From Anoplopoma fimbria (lineage: Eukaryota > Chordata > Actinopteri > Perciformes > Anoplopomatidae): a stretch of DNA of 64,000 nt. Under the pieces are notes generated by a model. The model did not search any database. It was not told where the DNA came from and worked only from the letters and a program-made list of their open reading frames with translations. The position numbers and the translations under genes were made by a program. Location: NCBI RefSeq assembly GCF_027596085.1, contig NC_072472.1, forward strand, positions 4,951,245 through 5,015,244, read 5' to 3'. How positions within the stretch are numbered: the first letter of the stretch is position 1; every line of letters starts with the position of its first letter. This document shows positions 1 through 12,900 of the stretch, one piece after another.

Positions 1-252
1 GCCATGAGTCCACATTCTATCAACAATAAAGAGTTGTGTTGACAGTCAGGAGGAGGAAAGTGTCCGGGTATCGGAAGAGGTGAACTAAAGTTGAGAAACA
101 CTGCGGCAAGTGTATTTAAAAGAGACCTCACACCTCTACCTCTCTATCTGTCCCTCTCTCCCCCTCCTCCCCCTCATGGTTCTCTAACGTCACTCCTGCA
201 GTGCAGATAAGACCGAGCCGGGCTGTCAGCTGACGCCATGTCTTTCACTATT

Positions 253-253
<1 letters not shown>

Positions 254-345
<92 letters not shown>
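254..345. repeat. CA microsatellite
   Basis: Uninterrupted (AC)46. Confidence 0.98.
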
Positions 346-347
<2 letters not shown>

Positions 348-1430
348 TGCACTGACACACAGAAAACCTTGCTCTGACAGTTAAGGGTTTGGAGTAATAT
401 ATCAGTTCATCAATTACGGGTCCACTATTGTCCTTTTGATTCAAGAGTAATTCGATATATATATCTTAGCAGTCTGGCTGAATATGCCCTCAAGATGCAC
501 TTAGAAAGGACTGTGGTCTGATTGTCTTTATAACTCTTAACCACATCAGCTGCAAACCATAAATGTAATGTGTCTCCAGTACATCCAACTGGGAAGCAGA
601 GTCAGAGTACTGCTTTTCCAGCATATTTAACATGATAGTAGATATATGAAGCTGTATATGTTAGAAATTATGATTTAATATGACTAGTTCGTTTGCCAAA
701 AAACTGAGGAATTTATTGCTTCATTTGTCTGAATTCACCATCAAAAACTGACTGGACATCCACTTAAATGATGCAGAATTCTCCCTTTAATGTTTAGATT
801 AAAGATGTCCATTCTTATGCTTTAAGTTGCTTTTGATGTTGATATGGTGACAGATCGATGAAGCCTGATCTCACTAAAAATTCTTGATTGTTCGTATTCA
901 TGTTAACATCCTAACAAACACGTTAGAAGCTGTGATCTTGTTAAATGTAACATCGTCATCTTTCCTCAGGCCAGGCTTTTCTTTTTTTGTTTTTGCCTAG
1001 TTATGGTAAATATCTAAGTATAGAAAAGTTTTCTCTCCATTGTAGCTGCACTTACCTGCGAGGCCCTGGGGAGGCAACAACACCCGGTCCCCCATTATGA
1101 ATGGATTACCATTAAAATGTTTAAGAAAATGTTCTTGTTTTCACCATAACTTATACCAATCAAAAACTAACAACAACTTGTATCCATCTTAAAATGTTGC
1201 TGTCTTCGTAATGAGTCTTACGGGATGGATCAACACTGTCTGTTTCTTTTAATAAAACATAAAAGTGAAATAAAATAAATAATGAACATGAACAGAAATT
1301 TGTAGGAATGATGTAAAAAAGAGCAATTTATTTTCATCGATCATTCAATGTTTTTAAAGATAGGCCTATGTATGAGTTTGTGGTTAGTAAATTGCACACA
1401 CACGTTCTTGTCCATGTATGCATTCCCCCA

Positions 1431-1432
<2 letters not shown>

Positions 1433-1529
<97 letters not shown>

Positions 1530-1532
1530 CAC
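1433..1532. repeat. CA microsatellite
   Basis: About 50 CA units with one G interruption at 1523. A smaller interrupted CA run follows at about 1653-1684. Confidence 0.98.
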
Positions 1533-3568
1533 TGAAGTAGAGGCGTGATTATGCCATTAAGGCGCTCACCAATCATGCTCAACCTTTTTCCTCCACATGT
1601 CTTAATGTGTCTCAGTTAAACCCCCATTAGTGGGTCCCCCAACCCCCAAACAAACACACACACAGACACACACACACACACACATGTCCTCACACTCATA
1701 ACATGAATTAAAATGTGAAACTTATTTGAGGTTTCTCTGACTGAAAATGTATCAAACTGTACTTTTAACTCCATTAAACCAAACCATCTGAATCTCCAAG
1801 TGCTTTAAAAGAATCACTCAGACTTAATTACAGTTTTTGACCCTAATCTGGCTCTACTTAAGACCCCATCCCCTCCAGCGACCCCCATGTCCTCATCCTA
1901 AATGGGGTCGGAGTAAGCCGGGTGTCCCCTCAAACCCAGAAACACACCTCTGCACTTAATAACCAGCAGCGTCTCTGGAGTAATTTCTCTGAAACTGCAG
2001 CCCCTTTAAAGGGCTCAAGGTGTTGCATATTATCAAGGCTTAACACAGGAGGTGGAGGGGAGCCAAAAGGAGAGAGAGAAAAAGGGGGGAGAGACATGTG
2101 AGGGTGAGCAAAAACTATTTTAAATGGAGACGAAAGAAGCAATAAAACATCCAAGGAGTGAAGAATCTCCGAAGAAGAACATAAAAAGGTGAGGGTTCAA
2201 GGCGTGCGGAGAAATGTTCATTTATTTACTCTCCGCCCTAAAGCATAAACTGATAATAAGTCACTCAGCGTGGGCCTTTGGATCTCCTTCCAGCCATGTT
2301 ACAGTAAAGGATTATGGGCCATTAAAAACAGGAACTGGATCAAAACAATGTGTTGCGATGAAAAATGAAGCTGCCTCACAGGCGCGATGTAGCAATCACA
2401 AAAAACGAGACGCAAAGAACTTCCGTGACAGAATATACACGCACGCCATCGGACGCTTTGACAGCCGAGCGCTGACACGTATCCCATATTTATTTGGATG
2501 CTCGTCTTGTAAATGTCAGCTGTGTGGACGGGTGGACGGGGGGGACGGGGGACGGGGAGAGGGACGGTGTTAAATCCTCCAGAGGTTGAACCCCTCGGAG
2601 AGAGAGACATTTTTCTTCTCAGCTTCACCTGCTGAAAAGTAAATGTTTAAGCGAGCGAGGGATAAACAGCCCTAAATCATCATCGCGAGCTGCGAGGAGC
2701 GAACACCTTATCGGGGAATGGAGGAATTCTGGGAAATAAAAGTTGTCCCCTGGCTGTATCTCTAGGGGGAATCAGAAGTGTGACAGAGAAATTGAAGTCC
2801 CGGGATAAAGACTTCATTTTGTTTAAGGTTGCAGTTGCCAACTTCCTGGCCGCCAACCGCTTCGATGTTTCTGATCGAGCAGAGATATGACAGCAGGTTA
2901 ACGCATCCTTCAACTTGCAGACATTGCACCCTTAATCCTGGCGGCACAGATAATTGGTTGACAAAAGCACTCTGTGGGAAATATTATCATGTCTGATTCA
3001 TAATGACACCAAATTCCTTTCTTTGCTTGGGATGTAAACACGGATTAGGCTTTTCATTTAACAGTATATTTGCTCGACTTTCCCCCCCTCCGTCTTTTAC
3101 AGTAAAACCCAAACAAATCATTAACGTAATCGCAGTTTTCCAGCAGGAAGCCACTGTGTGGACGAGAGGTTACAGTAGGAGATAGAGCGCCGCTGCAGTT
3201 TCCGCCCAAATGAGGGGATGTGACCTGATGGTGCTTCTGCAGGTCACAGTCAACAAAACAGCATTGCTTTTTACATAGAAATTTAGGGGAAGACATTTCT
3301 GTATCGGACAAAAAAAAGTTAAATTATTTAGTCTATTTGCACACGTTGGAGCTCGATTTAATGATTAATGAGAAGAAGTTGTAGTTAGATTGAAACAAAA
3401 ATATGTAGATGAATGAAAGCAGCAGAAATGTGTAATTTTGAAACTGCATATTAAAATGTACTCCTCATGTGTCCCACTGTGTGGATTTATGATTTGACTA
3501 AAGAAGAAAGAAAGACTTTAAGTTATAAGTCTTAATATTCAATTATTCCTATTAAAACAGGGGAGGGA

Positions 3569-3675
3569 AGATAAGGGTTTCACCAATGGGCCCCTTAATA
3601 ACTGAGATTTAAAGTATTTAACTGAAAAAGATAAGCGGATGTGTTTTTTTAAACAGATAAGATAAAAGAAGATAA
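3569..3675. promoter_or_regulatory. Candidate enhancer: cluster of five AGATAA motifs
   Basis: AGATAA at 3569, 3629, 3655, 3660 and 3670 on the plus strand, within 107 bp. GATA factors are established hand1/cardiac regulators, but a link to hand1, 29 kb away, is inference. Confidence 0.3.
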
Positions 3676-4957
3676 AAGTACCAGTTAATCAGAAAAGGAT
3701 TAAAGCTTTACTACTTTATTCGAGTACTTTTTCATTATTTCATCCTAAACTGGCAGGTAAGTAAAACAAAAAGAACTTTTACACAGTAGAATATATTGTG
3801 GATTGATGTTAAAGCTTTTGGAATTGACTGTTAAAGTAGAAATTCTTATATTTTTACCATGCAGGTATAAAACATGTTTTAGAGAGGTGATGAGAAAATG
3901 TGATTAAAAGTGATACATTTTAATACTTATAAAGTCTGCAGGATTGAGAGGAAGAGTTGGCAGTCAGGAAGTAGGAAGAAGATTGAGGACATCATTGTTT
4001 AACAAAACCTCAGAGAAATAAATATAAAATCATAATAAAATCATATTTTTAAAAAATATTTATGCATGTTCAATTTATGTGAAGAGCATTACATTTGTTG
4101 TGTGAAACCACTTGGGCTTTTTTTTATTTCTGCTGCTTCTAAAAAAAAGATTCCTCTGTGGGTTTGAGACGAATCCTGCCACCCACTGACTCATAAAAAC
4201 CAGTGGGTTCAAGAAACTGGAAATTAGGTAACTCCTCCTGGTCGCTTTTTTTTATCTCGCCTTCAGCAATGATGTGGAGCAAGTGGAGCGACACGGCCTG
4301 TTTAGTATTATTTTATTTGGCATGGTTTAACGGCAGCACAGGGATAGAAACTCTCCCCTCTCCACCAATACCCCCCAACACACCCCGCCGCCCCCTCAGT
4401 ATCTCTCAGCTCCCAGGAAGCTGCCGGGCTTCACTGGAGCCAGAGTTCTGCCCCATCCATCATCCTTATCAGGGAGAGTCTGGCTGAACCGCGGAGAGGA
4501 GAGTAAGAAAAAGAAGAAGAAAATCAGGAAGAAAAGATCCGCTTTGGAATTAAAAGCAAAAAGGCAGTCATTTGGGATTAAATAACAAAGCTAAATAAGT
4601 GCAAACCATAAAGTCACACCCCAACCTTTTACTGCGGTTATGAATCACAATGAGTGTGTGTGTGTGTGTGTGTGGTTGTGGTTAAGAATCAGGATGGGGG
4701 TAAGGTGGAGGGGAGAGAGGGGGTCGGCAGTGATAAGGCCTGATACAAACAATAACAACAGGCACCATCCAGCCACATCAAAGACCCCCATTTAGATTTC
4801 TTTGGCTGGTTGAGGGGGTGCATGGATGGGGTTGGTGGTGCATGGGTGCTCTGCAGCTACAGTGGCTCATCAAAGCCTCAGCAGCGGTCTGACCCCGCAC
4901 CAGGACGTGGTTTCTTTTTTTTTTGAGGAACAATCTTTTTACAACTCTGTTTCAAAT

Positions 4958-4959
<2 letters not shown>

Positions 4960-5021
<62 letters not shown>
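4960..5021. repeat. CA microsatellite
   Basis: 31 CA units, uninterrupted. A short TG run lies nearby at about 4652-4673. Confidence 0.97.
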
Positions 5022-5026
<5 letters not shown>

Positions 5027-5739
5027 CCAACGACACAGAGACAGAAACGAGGAATGTCCAAAGCGGCTCCTGATAAAGAGTTTATGGCCCGAGCTGCTGC
5101 TTACTGCCGCGGATAAAGAGGCCGAATGCCGTAACTGTCGGTGTGTCCTCAGATGTCGGAGGCAGCCGTTACACAGACCGGAAACACTTTCACTATCAAA
5201 GCAACAGACCGAAGATGAGGATGTGTTGTCTTTATTAGTTATCTCCTGAAAGTAAATGTGAAGTCTAATTGCAGCATGATCTGGTAGTAACAGCACCTAA
5301 CAAGCATATTTTGGATCATATATGGGGTTGTATTTGATTTCTTATTAGACTTTATGATCTAAAATGTATTTAATTTCACTCGTTTATTAGGACCTCTTAT
5401 TTGGCTTCTAATGAGAGTATAAATTGGTATAATAGCGTCTAAATAGCCTGTAGTAGCCTCTATATATTCAGGGTTTAATGCTGCATCATATGCGGTTTTT
5501 ACTGTCTAATAAAGAACATATCATTTCTAGTTTTGGTCTAATTTGATACAAAGACTTCATAACGCAAAATAAAGTGCAACCGAAGTTTTCCAGAGGTACC
5601 AAATATGTCAAGTTAAATTAAAAGACATACATATCTTTCCATTTGATGTAATAGTGCAGTCATAGAAAATATGGGTTAGAGGTTGATGTATCACAATTGA
5701 GTTTCAAATTAGTCTAAGAAAGTCATAACTCATAGTTAG

Positions 5740-5816
5740 GAGCTCGGGGTGGTAAATGGGTCAAAAACTTTCACCCAGGAGACCGCTGATTGTGTCTGTG
5801 TGAACCAAACAAATTT
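5740..5816. repeat. Dispersed repeat family B fragment
   Basis: Contains ACTTTCACCCAGGAGACCGC, shared with 10045-10190, 16600-16890 (reverse complement) and 19690-19860. Confidence 0.55.
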
Positions 5817-8800
5817 GTTGCCTTTTTGTTTTGTTTTAATTCCATTTTATTGAAATAATTTTAAGCCAAACCGTGATATTTTTGGACAAAACCGTTTTTT
5901 CTTTAGTTTTATTTCAATTTACAACGTTTACCAATTGTTTCAAACTGTTAAAATCTGCAACCGTAATCCGAGAGAAGAAGCGTTTCCCTCGAAAAGTAAT
6001 TGAGAATGCAGGTGAGTTGAAGGGGAACGTAATATTGTAGGAGACAGGGTTGGAACCAAAAGCTATATTTACCTGATACAAAGTCAGAAACTGGAGCTGA
6101 AGCAGCAGCAAAGAAACTTCAACGTCAGAAATGACAAAAAACAAAAAACAGATACAATCAAGCACCCTTTTGGAAAAGGAGAAAAAGCTTTTTTTTTCCT
6201 TTTCTTTTAACAAATAGATCTAATATATTCTGTGTTTTGTGATTCTGCTCAGAGATGCATGCAGGCACAATCTACCCCCCAAATCCACCCAGTCCTCCAA
6301 TGCCAGAGGGAAACATAAACTCATCCATCTTGATGATCACAAAAAACAAGAGCAATCCATCTCGCTGGAGATGAATGAGCTTCTCCGGGGCTGGAAACGT
6401 AATAAAGGTGGCTCTCTAATGGTGTATAGTTGTATTAGGGCCCGTTTATAAAAGCCATAAGGCCATTGTCAGGCAGGGAAGGGAAACACAGCATCATTAC
6501 AGCTCTGCACAGACGTGGATCAGCCTCTGATAACATTAAAGCAAAGCTTCCTTTGTGTGGCGGTGATCTGCTCTCCACCAGCGTAACTGGTTTTGGCGTG
6601 AGCCAGACGAGCAGCAGCTTTGAAGCCGCGGCGTGTGTCGCAGGCCTTAGCCGAGGCTCAGCTGATGTCAGAGCCGTGCAGCTGACAGGACGAGTGTGGG
6701 CCGTTTGAACTGGAGGCGCTGCTCGCTGCGTGATGCAATTAAAGATACATCTTAGAAACAAGCTCATTGTGGAGTAAAAGGGGCTCTATGAGAGGTGATT
6801 AAAAGGGCCACGCCAGAGGTCATGCATGTTTTTTACTGATTTAGTAACAAGACGTTATCAGCCACCAGAAAACTATTGTTGGATGGATGTTAAATTAGGA
6901 ACTTTACCCCTAGTTGAGAAAATAAATGAATAAATTAGATAAAAAAGGTTTGCCCTACTAGTTGCCCGGAATAGACAGTTTATATTTTGTTGCATGCTAA
7001 CTTGCTTGTAGCATGCTCACTATGTAGCCGACCATTAAGCATTTTTAGCTTCACTTACTAGCCAACACAATTTGTGTGCAGTTGGCAGGTTTATTCATTC
7101 ATTTATTGTTTTATTTTTATTATTAATAATAATATTTTTGGTATTTGGGGGAATTTCATGCCTCTGTTTTAGATTTCTATGGGCAACAACATGCACCAAT
7201 GGTCCCCTGCTGGACTCGAAACGGGGACATTTAGGTTCAAAGTCAGCACTTCAAATCCCTCGGACACAGGAGCGCCCAAGTTACCATGGAAACAAAGTAC
7301 AGCTGAGGAATTCATTGATTGGTTTCACATGTATTTCTGTCATGAATTGAAGTTCTGAACAGATGGAAATTCTGATCTGCTGGGGCCCTAGCCAAGTTAG
7401 GAGGGATCATAAATAGCAGATCTGTAAATTATACAAATGTGTCCAATATTTGTACACATATTAATCCAGACTTATCAACATTACCAAGCCAAGAGCCACA
7501 CCGCTTGCATGACAACAAATAATGTTAAAATAGCACTTTAACATTGCAGAGAGTGTTTCTACCTTATTTTGTGCAATTAATGGAAAACAATGTCTGCATG
7601 TAAGGTGGCAACAAAAATCAACAATCCCTGTGATCTGCTCTAGAGAATAGTTGGAACAAGCTGAAGCTAAATGGTAATAAAACATCAAGGAACCCAACTC
7701 ATTTCCCTCTAAATACAGACTATGATCAGAGAGTTTGGATGAGGTAGCTCTTACAATTGGATTTCATTTGAGTGGTGTGTGTTCTATCATTTCAAACAAG
7801 TTTATGCAACAAACATATCCCTTCTGGATTTAGTCTGGATTGACTTGCTTTACCTCCGATTACTGAAATGCTTCCAATTTGCAGCAGCCGGACATCCCAC
7901 CACCACCCAACCGGTTCGGTCCGGATCAATAAACACAAGTGTTCCGGTTCCACTGAACTGGAACCACGTGGTCACAACTCCCCCTTATCTATATCCCTAT
8001 GTTTCCTGTCATGCTCTTCTGTAACCTAAAAAAGCCAGTTAATATTAAAACCAAAACCCATGTAAACAAAATCATATCCATAAAAAACTGAGCTGATACA
8101 GTAACGAGAATGTGTCTTTATAGAACAATGTATTGACAAAAAACACCTGCTTCATAAAATGTGCTTGAAATAAAAACAAATGACTTTGATTGGGTTATAA
8201 AATATAATTGTGTTCTGCGTGCATTTAAATGCAGTAAATCAAGCCGAATGTTGAAACTAGATTAAAGGACAATTTGAATCTGCAGAACCAAAAACATCCA
8301 TTTAGTCTAATTGGGGCCTGTTTTCTGTCTGCAGAGACAACAAAGCTTTTCAGAAACATATCTATTTATTGGATATTTAACTGAGGTTGTTTAGTGGGGT
8401 TAATTTAGAGCTGTTGTTTAACTTATTTTTTACATTTTTAAATACAAATAACAGATGTATGTAAAATTGAAATGAGACGTAGTGGCTAGGGTCATTTTCT
8501 CATTTTGATGTAATTTTTTTGGGCTGGATCTCAGGTCATTGTGTGATTTTTATTCACTGAAGGTCTCTTGATTGATACCCACTTATTGTAAAATGACCAT
8601 CAGCTGTGTGACTTAGGTGTGGCCTATTCCACAAACTCACTTTATTTTAATTTAAGTTTATATTTTGGCCCCTAAAATTCCTCCTCGGGTCATTAATAGC
8701 CCAAAATACAGAGAGACAATATTGAAGACAAGAACTCTGTGTCCTCAACAGTAGATGTGGTACAAATCTTTTTAACAAATCAACTAAGTGTAGGGTCATG

Positions 8801-9707
8801 CATTAATTATATGAGCACTATCCTGTGTGAATAAGACTTTTGATAACACAGAGACTAAAGCAAACAATGCCATTGGGAAAATGATAATCCTACTGTCGGA
8901 CCTAAATCACAAATTTAAATTTCAAACATATCCTGCTTCATAAATAGTTCATATTAGCATGTCATTTAAGAAAGAAGAAGCTGAGACACAATGAGCTCCT
9001 TGGACGAGCGTGGAAAGCTGGAAACAGCCGAGTGGATCTGTGGCGTCCCGACCGCAGCGGCCTCGCATGCTCTTGTGCCGCTCGTTGTTTTCATAAAGGG
9101 CAAAGCCCCCCCCAACAGATACGGAGATGTAATTGGAAGCGTCTGGCATTCTGTGTCAGCCCACAACCTCAGTGCTTCTGTCTTCACGTACAGAGAGATT
9201 CCGACCTGTACACACACTTAAAGTCAAGTCACAGTATATCATGACCCCGACGTCACAGGTTTGCTTTTACACTGATCTATTGGCTGTGAGAGACCGTGGG
9301 AGAAGGCCGTGGATGCCTGTCTGCCCAGAAGCCTCATCCACATTTGGTTATGAAGTAGAAAAAGATAGAAAGAGATAAAGAAAGAAGGTAACTGAGGCGA
9401 TTCAGGAGCCAAACAAAGTCAGAGGAAACACAGTCGCTGTGGTTTGTGTAGATTTAACAAAGTTATCTTATTTGTGTGACAAACAATGTGCCGAGAGGGT
9501 TTGACAGAATAAGTATTCACTGAAATGTGATGGTTTAACTGGACTATTTACTACTGTGCCTGATAATGCATCATATACATTGTTTGTAATTGCCCTGCAG
9601 AACATCACAAAGAAGTGTTTTCTGATTGAAAGCCTTTTACGGCAGGATGACTTTATTTGTCTGCACTTACAAAATCCTTTAAAATCTATTTTATCATGTC
9701 AAAACCA
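5817..9707. other. Gene-free hand1 upstream flank, part 2
   Basis: No recognised gene. Islands at about 6440-6780 (several TGATAA/TTATCA motifs) and 8980-9220 (GC-rich, overlapping short frames on both strands) stand out from AT-rich surroundings. Confidence 0.6.
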
Positions 9708-10022
9708 TAGACTGAATATAAGAAGTGGACGTCACCCATTGGTTTGTGGACTGCAGTTTTGAAAATAAGCCTCTTGGTTTTCTGGCTGTGTAAAATCAAA
9801 CGCTGAATAAGACATTTTTAGGTGACCCAAAATGTAACAATTAACTTTCATGAACTAAAAAACACACTGTGAAAGAGGTTAAAGTTGAAAAAGACACAGA
9901 ATTTAGAGACCTGTCAATCACAAAGTAGCCCCGCCCAAAAGCGAACCCTGCTTTCTGGTATATTTTACTCTAAATGGGACGATAATTTACTAAATTAACA
10001 TCATGCTGTATTGAAAAGGAGG
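9708..10022 (+). repeat. Dispersed repeat family A, copy 1
   Basis: Shares CCATTGGTTTGTGGACTG-type, GACATTTTTAGG, CTGTCAATCACAAAGTAGCC, CCGCCC and TTTTACTCTAAATGGGA blocks with 50746-51225 and, inverted, with 57243-57625. Confidence 0.8.
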
Positions 10023-10039
10023 AGGAGGACTGGGTAGAT

Positions 10040-10180
10040 GGACAGGTTGAACACAGGACTCTCACCCAGGAGACCTGTGTTGGTGTCCTGCATAAAACCA
10101 TAGATAACATACTTATTTTAACCCAATTCATGATCCATTTACTAAACTTAGCCAAGTAGTTTTTCTTGCCTTAACTTAAA
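10040..10180 (+). repeat. Dispersed repeat family B fragment
   Basis: Contains CTCTCACCCAGGAGACCTGT followed by a diverged ACTTAGCCAAGTAGTTTTTCTTGCC block. It directly follows family A copy 1. Confidence 0.6.
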
Positions 10181-11414
10181 CGTTATTGAGAGTGCAGTTT
10201 AAAAAACGGCAAAAGTGCCACACATGATTAACACACTGTAACGTTTTGTTTTACATGTATGTTGAAATGTACATTGCACATATTTTATTCTGGCGACTTG
10301 GTTTGTTGTTTCCAGATGATGTGTGCAAACCAGAAATTATGACCATAAGAATTCTATTATACAAGAACATAACAAGGAATATAAACATTACAAAACTGGA
10401 GTTTTATTATTCGGCAGACAATGTGCACAAAATATTATTTTGCATTTGTCTTACGTATATAATGTTGTCTTTAAAGAGAAGTCAAACTCTGCAGAAGACA
10501 CCATGAATCTCATTTTCTTTTTCTTTTGAGCATTATTCATCCAGGCTGCTTCCTGGTTAGCTAGAGGACAGAATAATCCAAGACAGCAGCAGTTAACACC
10601 TTCACAGTAAGCACATTTCACAAGTGACTCAGACTATCTCGATGCAGAGAGCATTACACTCTGGCTAAAGTCCCAAACATCAGACGGGACGGTACCGGCA
10701 TGAGATCTCTGATAGTGGAAGCAGGACTAAACAACATGTGACACGAGCAGAATGAGCCATAAATCCCATCCGGGGCTCAGCGAGAATGAGCAGCAGTGAG
10801 TGGCTGCAGCAAACGGCCAGATGTGGAGCGGTGCTGCTGAGGAGGGAGACAGATTTATGGCCTCTTCTTTAATGAGGTAACATCCTTTTCTCTCATAAGA
10901 CTTTTAAGAACTTTTTTTTTTCTCCCACATGCAAGAAAAAAGCAATTTCTCTGGAAGCAAGGCGAGGATTCAGAAAGGAAAGAGCAAGGGGAGGGAGAAA
11001 TGTAAAAATTTGACTTATTTTTCTTCTTACGTCTTTGAAACAGCGGCTGCAGAAGGGAGTACCGGGAGTGAGTGGGAGGATGAAATAACGGTGTAATACT
11101 TTAACAGCAACATAAACAGTGCAGTATGATCTACTATGCCTTATAAACATATGTGAATGATTTGCCGTTTGGATCTTTGCAGTCGGTGGGAAAATGACTA
11201 AATGACTACATTTGTATATCTTTCTAGCCAAACTTGCACAATATGGGCTGAAAAAAATAATGACGCAAATTCAGAGGAAAAAATGATTATCAATGTTAAC
11301 ATATAGTTCCCTTCTAGATAAAAACAAAAAGGAAGATAAAAGAAAATCGATGAATAATCACATTTGTCGAATAAAATGAAAAAAATAAAACAGGAGACAT
11401 CTGTTTGTGCCCCG

Positions 11415-11590
11415 TGAGAAACGAGACCCAAACCATCTTTTCCTAAACCTAACCAAGTATTTTTGTTGCCTAAACCTAAGAAGTTGTTTCATGTGAAGAC
11501 GATGGTTCATTCTGAAATGACTGTATGCATGTAACAAGCGTAATTTGACGTGTTGCTGGACTTTCATAGGAAAACGCAAACAATGATGAT
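11415..11590 (+). repeat. Dispersed repeat family B fragment
   Basis: Contains CCTAAACCTAACCAAGTATT, GTTGCCTAAACCTAAG and GTGTTGCTGGACTTTCATAG. The last block reappears inverted at about 16600. Confidence 0.7.
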
Positions 11591-12169
11591 CATATGAGCC
11601 GTTGTTTGAGGACACTGATATATACAAAATAATGAATTTAATAAATATATAGCTATAAATTGTCTTATTCTTTGATAACCTTACGTTGTTGTTCAACTTA
11701 TTCGTCTGTCTAAAGACAATTTGTTGTTAATTTGTTTCCTAATTTACAAGTTAAGATGTTTTCCTGTGTTGCTAATTGTTGCTAGCTTGACAGAAGTCCT
11801 GTTTGAGTAACAAATAATGGGTTTCAAGGCTTATCAGGCACCAAAACGGTTTGTAGGAGGCTACTCCAAAAAGTAATATCAACGGCAACTATTTTATGTT
11901 TCGTCCTGACGATCCTGAGGTAAACAGGAATCTGCACTTGCATGTATTTGATTGGCAAACTCAACACATTATGGGACGACGTTATGTTGCAGCAAAGTTG
12001 AGCAGGTTGAATTTCCTTGCTGGAGGTCTTTGCTGCTTTCTCCCCATGCTTCGACATTAAATAAATAAATCCATGCCCTCAGTATCACCTCTTATCAAAT
12101 CAAAGCCTCCTCTATTAAAAAATAAATAAAATCCAGAGGGGTGATTAGGGCCTACAGCAGATTGCATAC

Positions 12170-12900
12170 TATAAAACCGAAGGGGCCTCTGCTTGTTTTT
12201 GCCGAGTCGGTGGGCGGCCATTTATGAGCTGCTAACATGAATGAAACAAGGTTTTAAAACAGAGTGGGTAACAGAGGATTTGTGTGGCTGCACTCGAGGG
12301 CCTCCGCCTGAAACACTAGCGCAGATTGTGCTCGGGGCTCTGAATGGCAGAGTCATCACCCTCTAACTCCTCTGCTCATTATACAGCCTCTCCACCTTCA
12401 CTCAGCAGTGTTTGAACAGCACTGAAGGACCCTACGAGAATGAGAAAAACACGCCGCCAAAATTCATGAATGGGCACCGGCCCCCCTCGAAAAAACAAAT
12501 CGGAGAGCGAAAAAAACAAGGTGGGTAAATACCGCCCGTCCCAGCGGTTGACTGAAAGCGAGTCGAAATTGAATTTCCGTGGAAGTGATGTAATCCGCTG
12601 GCCCCGGGTCAGACTGAGATGTTATTATCTTAATTTGAGGTTCATTAATCGCCGGTGAAGCGGGCTGATGACAAGGTTTCCACCTTGTCCCAGCTGCACG
12701 GAGCTGCCAGCTGATTTAGGACGGCTCCCTGCCTCGGTATGTAAACCATTTGCAGCAGGAATGTATAAGCAAGCTGTAAAAATAGGATTTGGCCCTGAGA
12801 CGTACAAGACAGATCGTGCCGTAAAACAACGCGCCCCATCTCCACCGCAGCCTGGCGGGGGCGGTCGAGTTGTTTTGGGGAGGGGTCGGATTGTTGGTTA
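12170..12900. promoter_or_regulatory. Candidate non-coding island upstream of hand1
   Basis: About 700 bp of repeat-free, GC-elevated sequence with no recognisable coding exon (frames on both strands are short and unrelated to known families). It contains GGCGGCCATTTATGAGCTGC and homeodomain-like TTAATCG/TTAATTTG sites. Confidence 0.25.

Larger units (their letters stand above)
346..5739. other. Gene-free hand1 upstream flank, part 1
   Basis: AT-rich non-coding DNA apart from the listed microsatellites and the AGATAA cluster. GC-elevated islands at about 2180-2920 and 4180-4490 lack recognisable coding similarity and could be regulatory. Confidence 0.6.
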
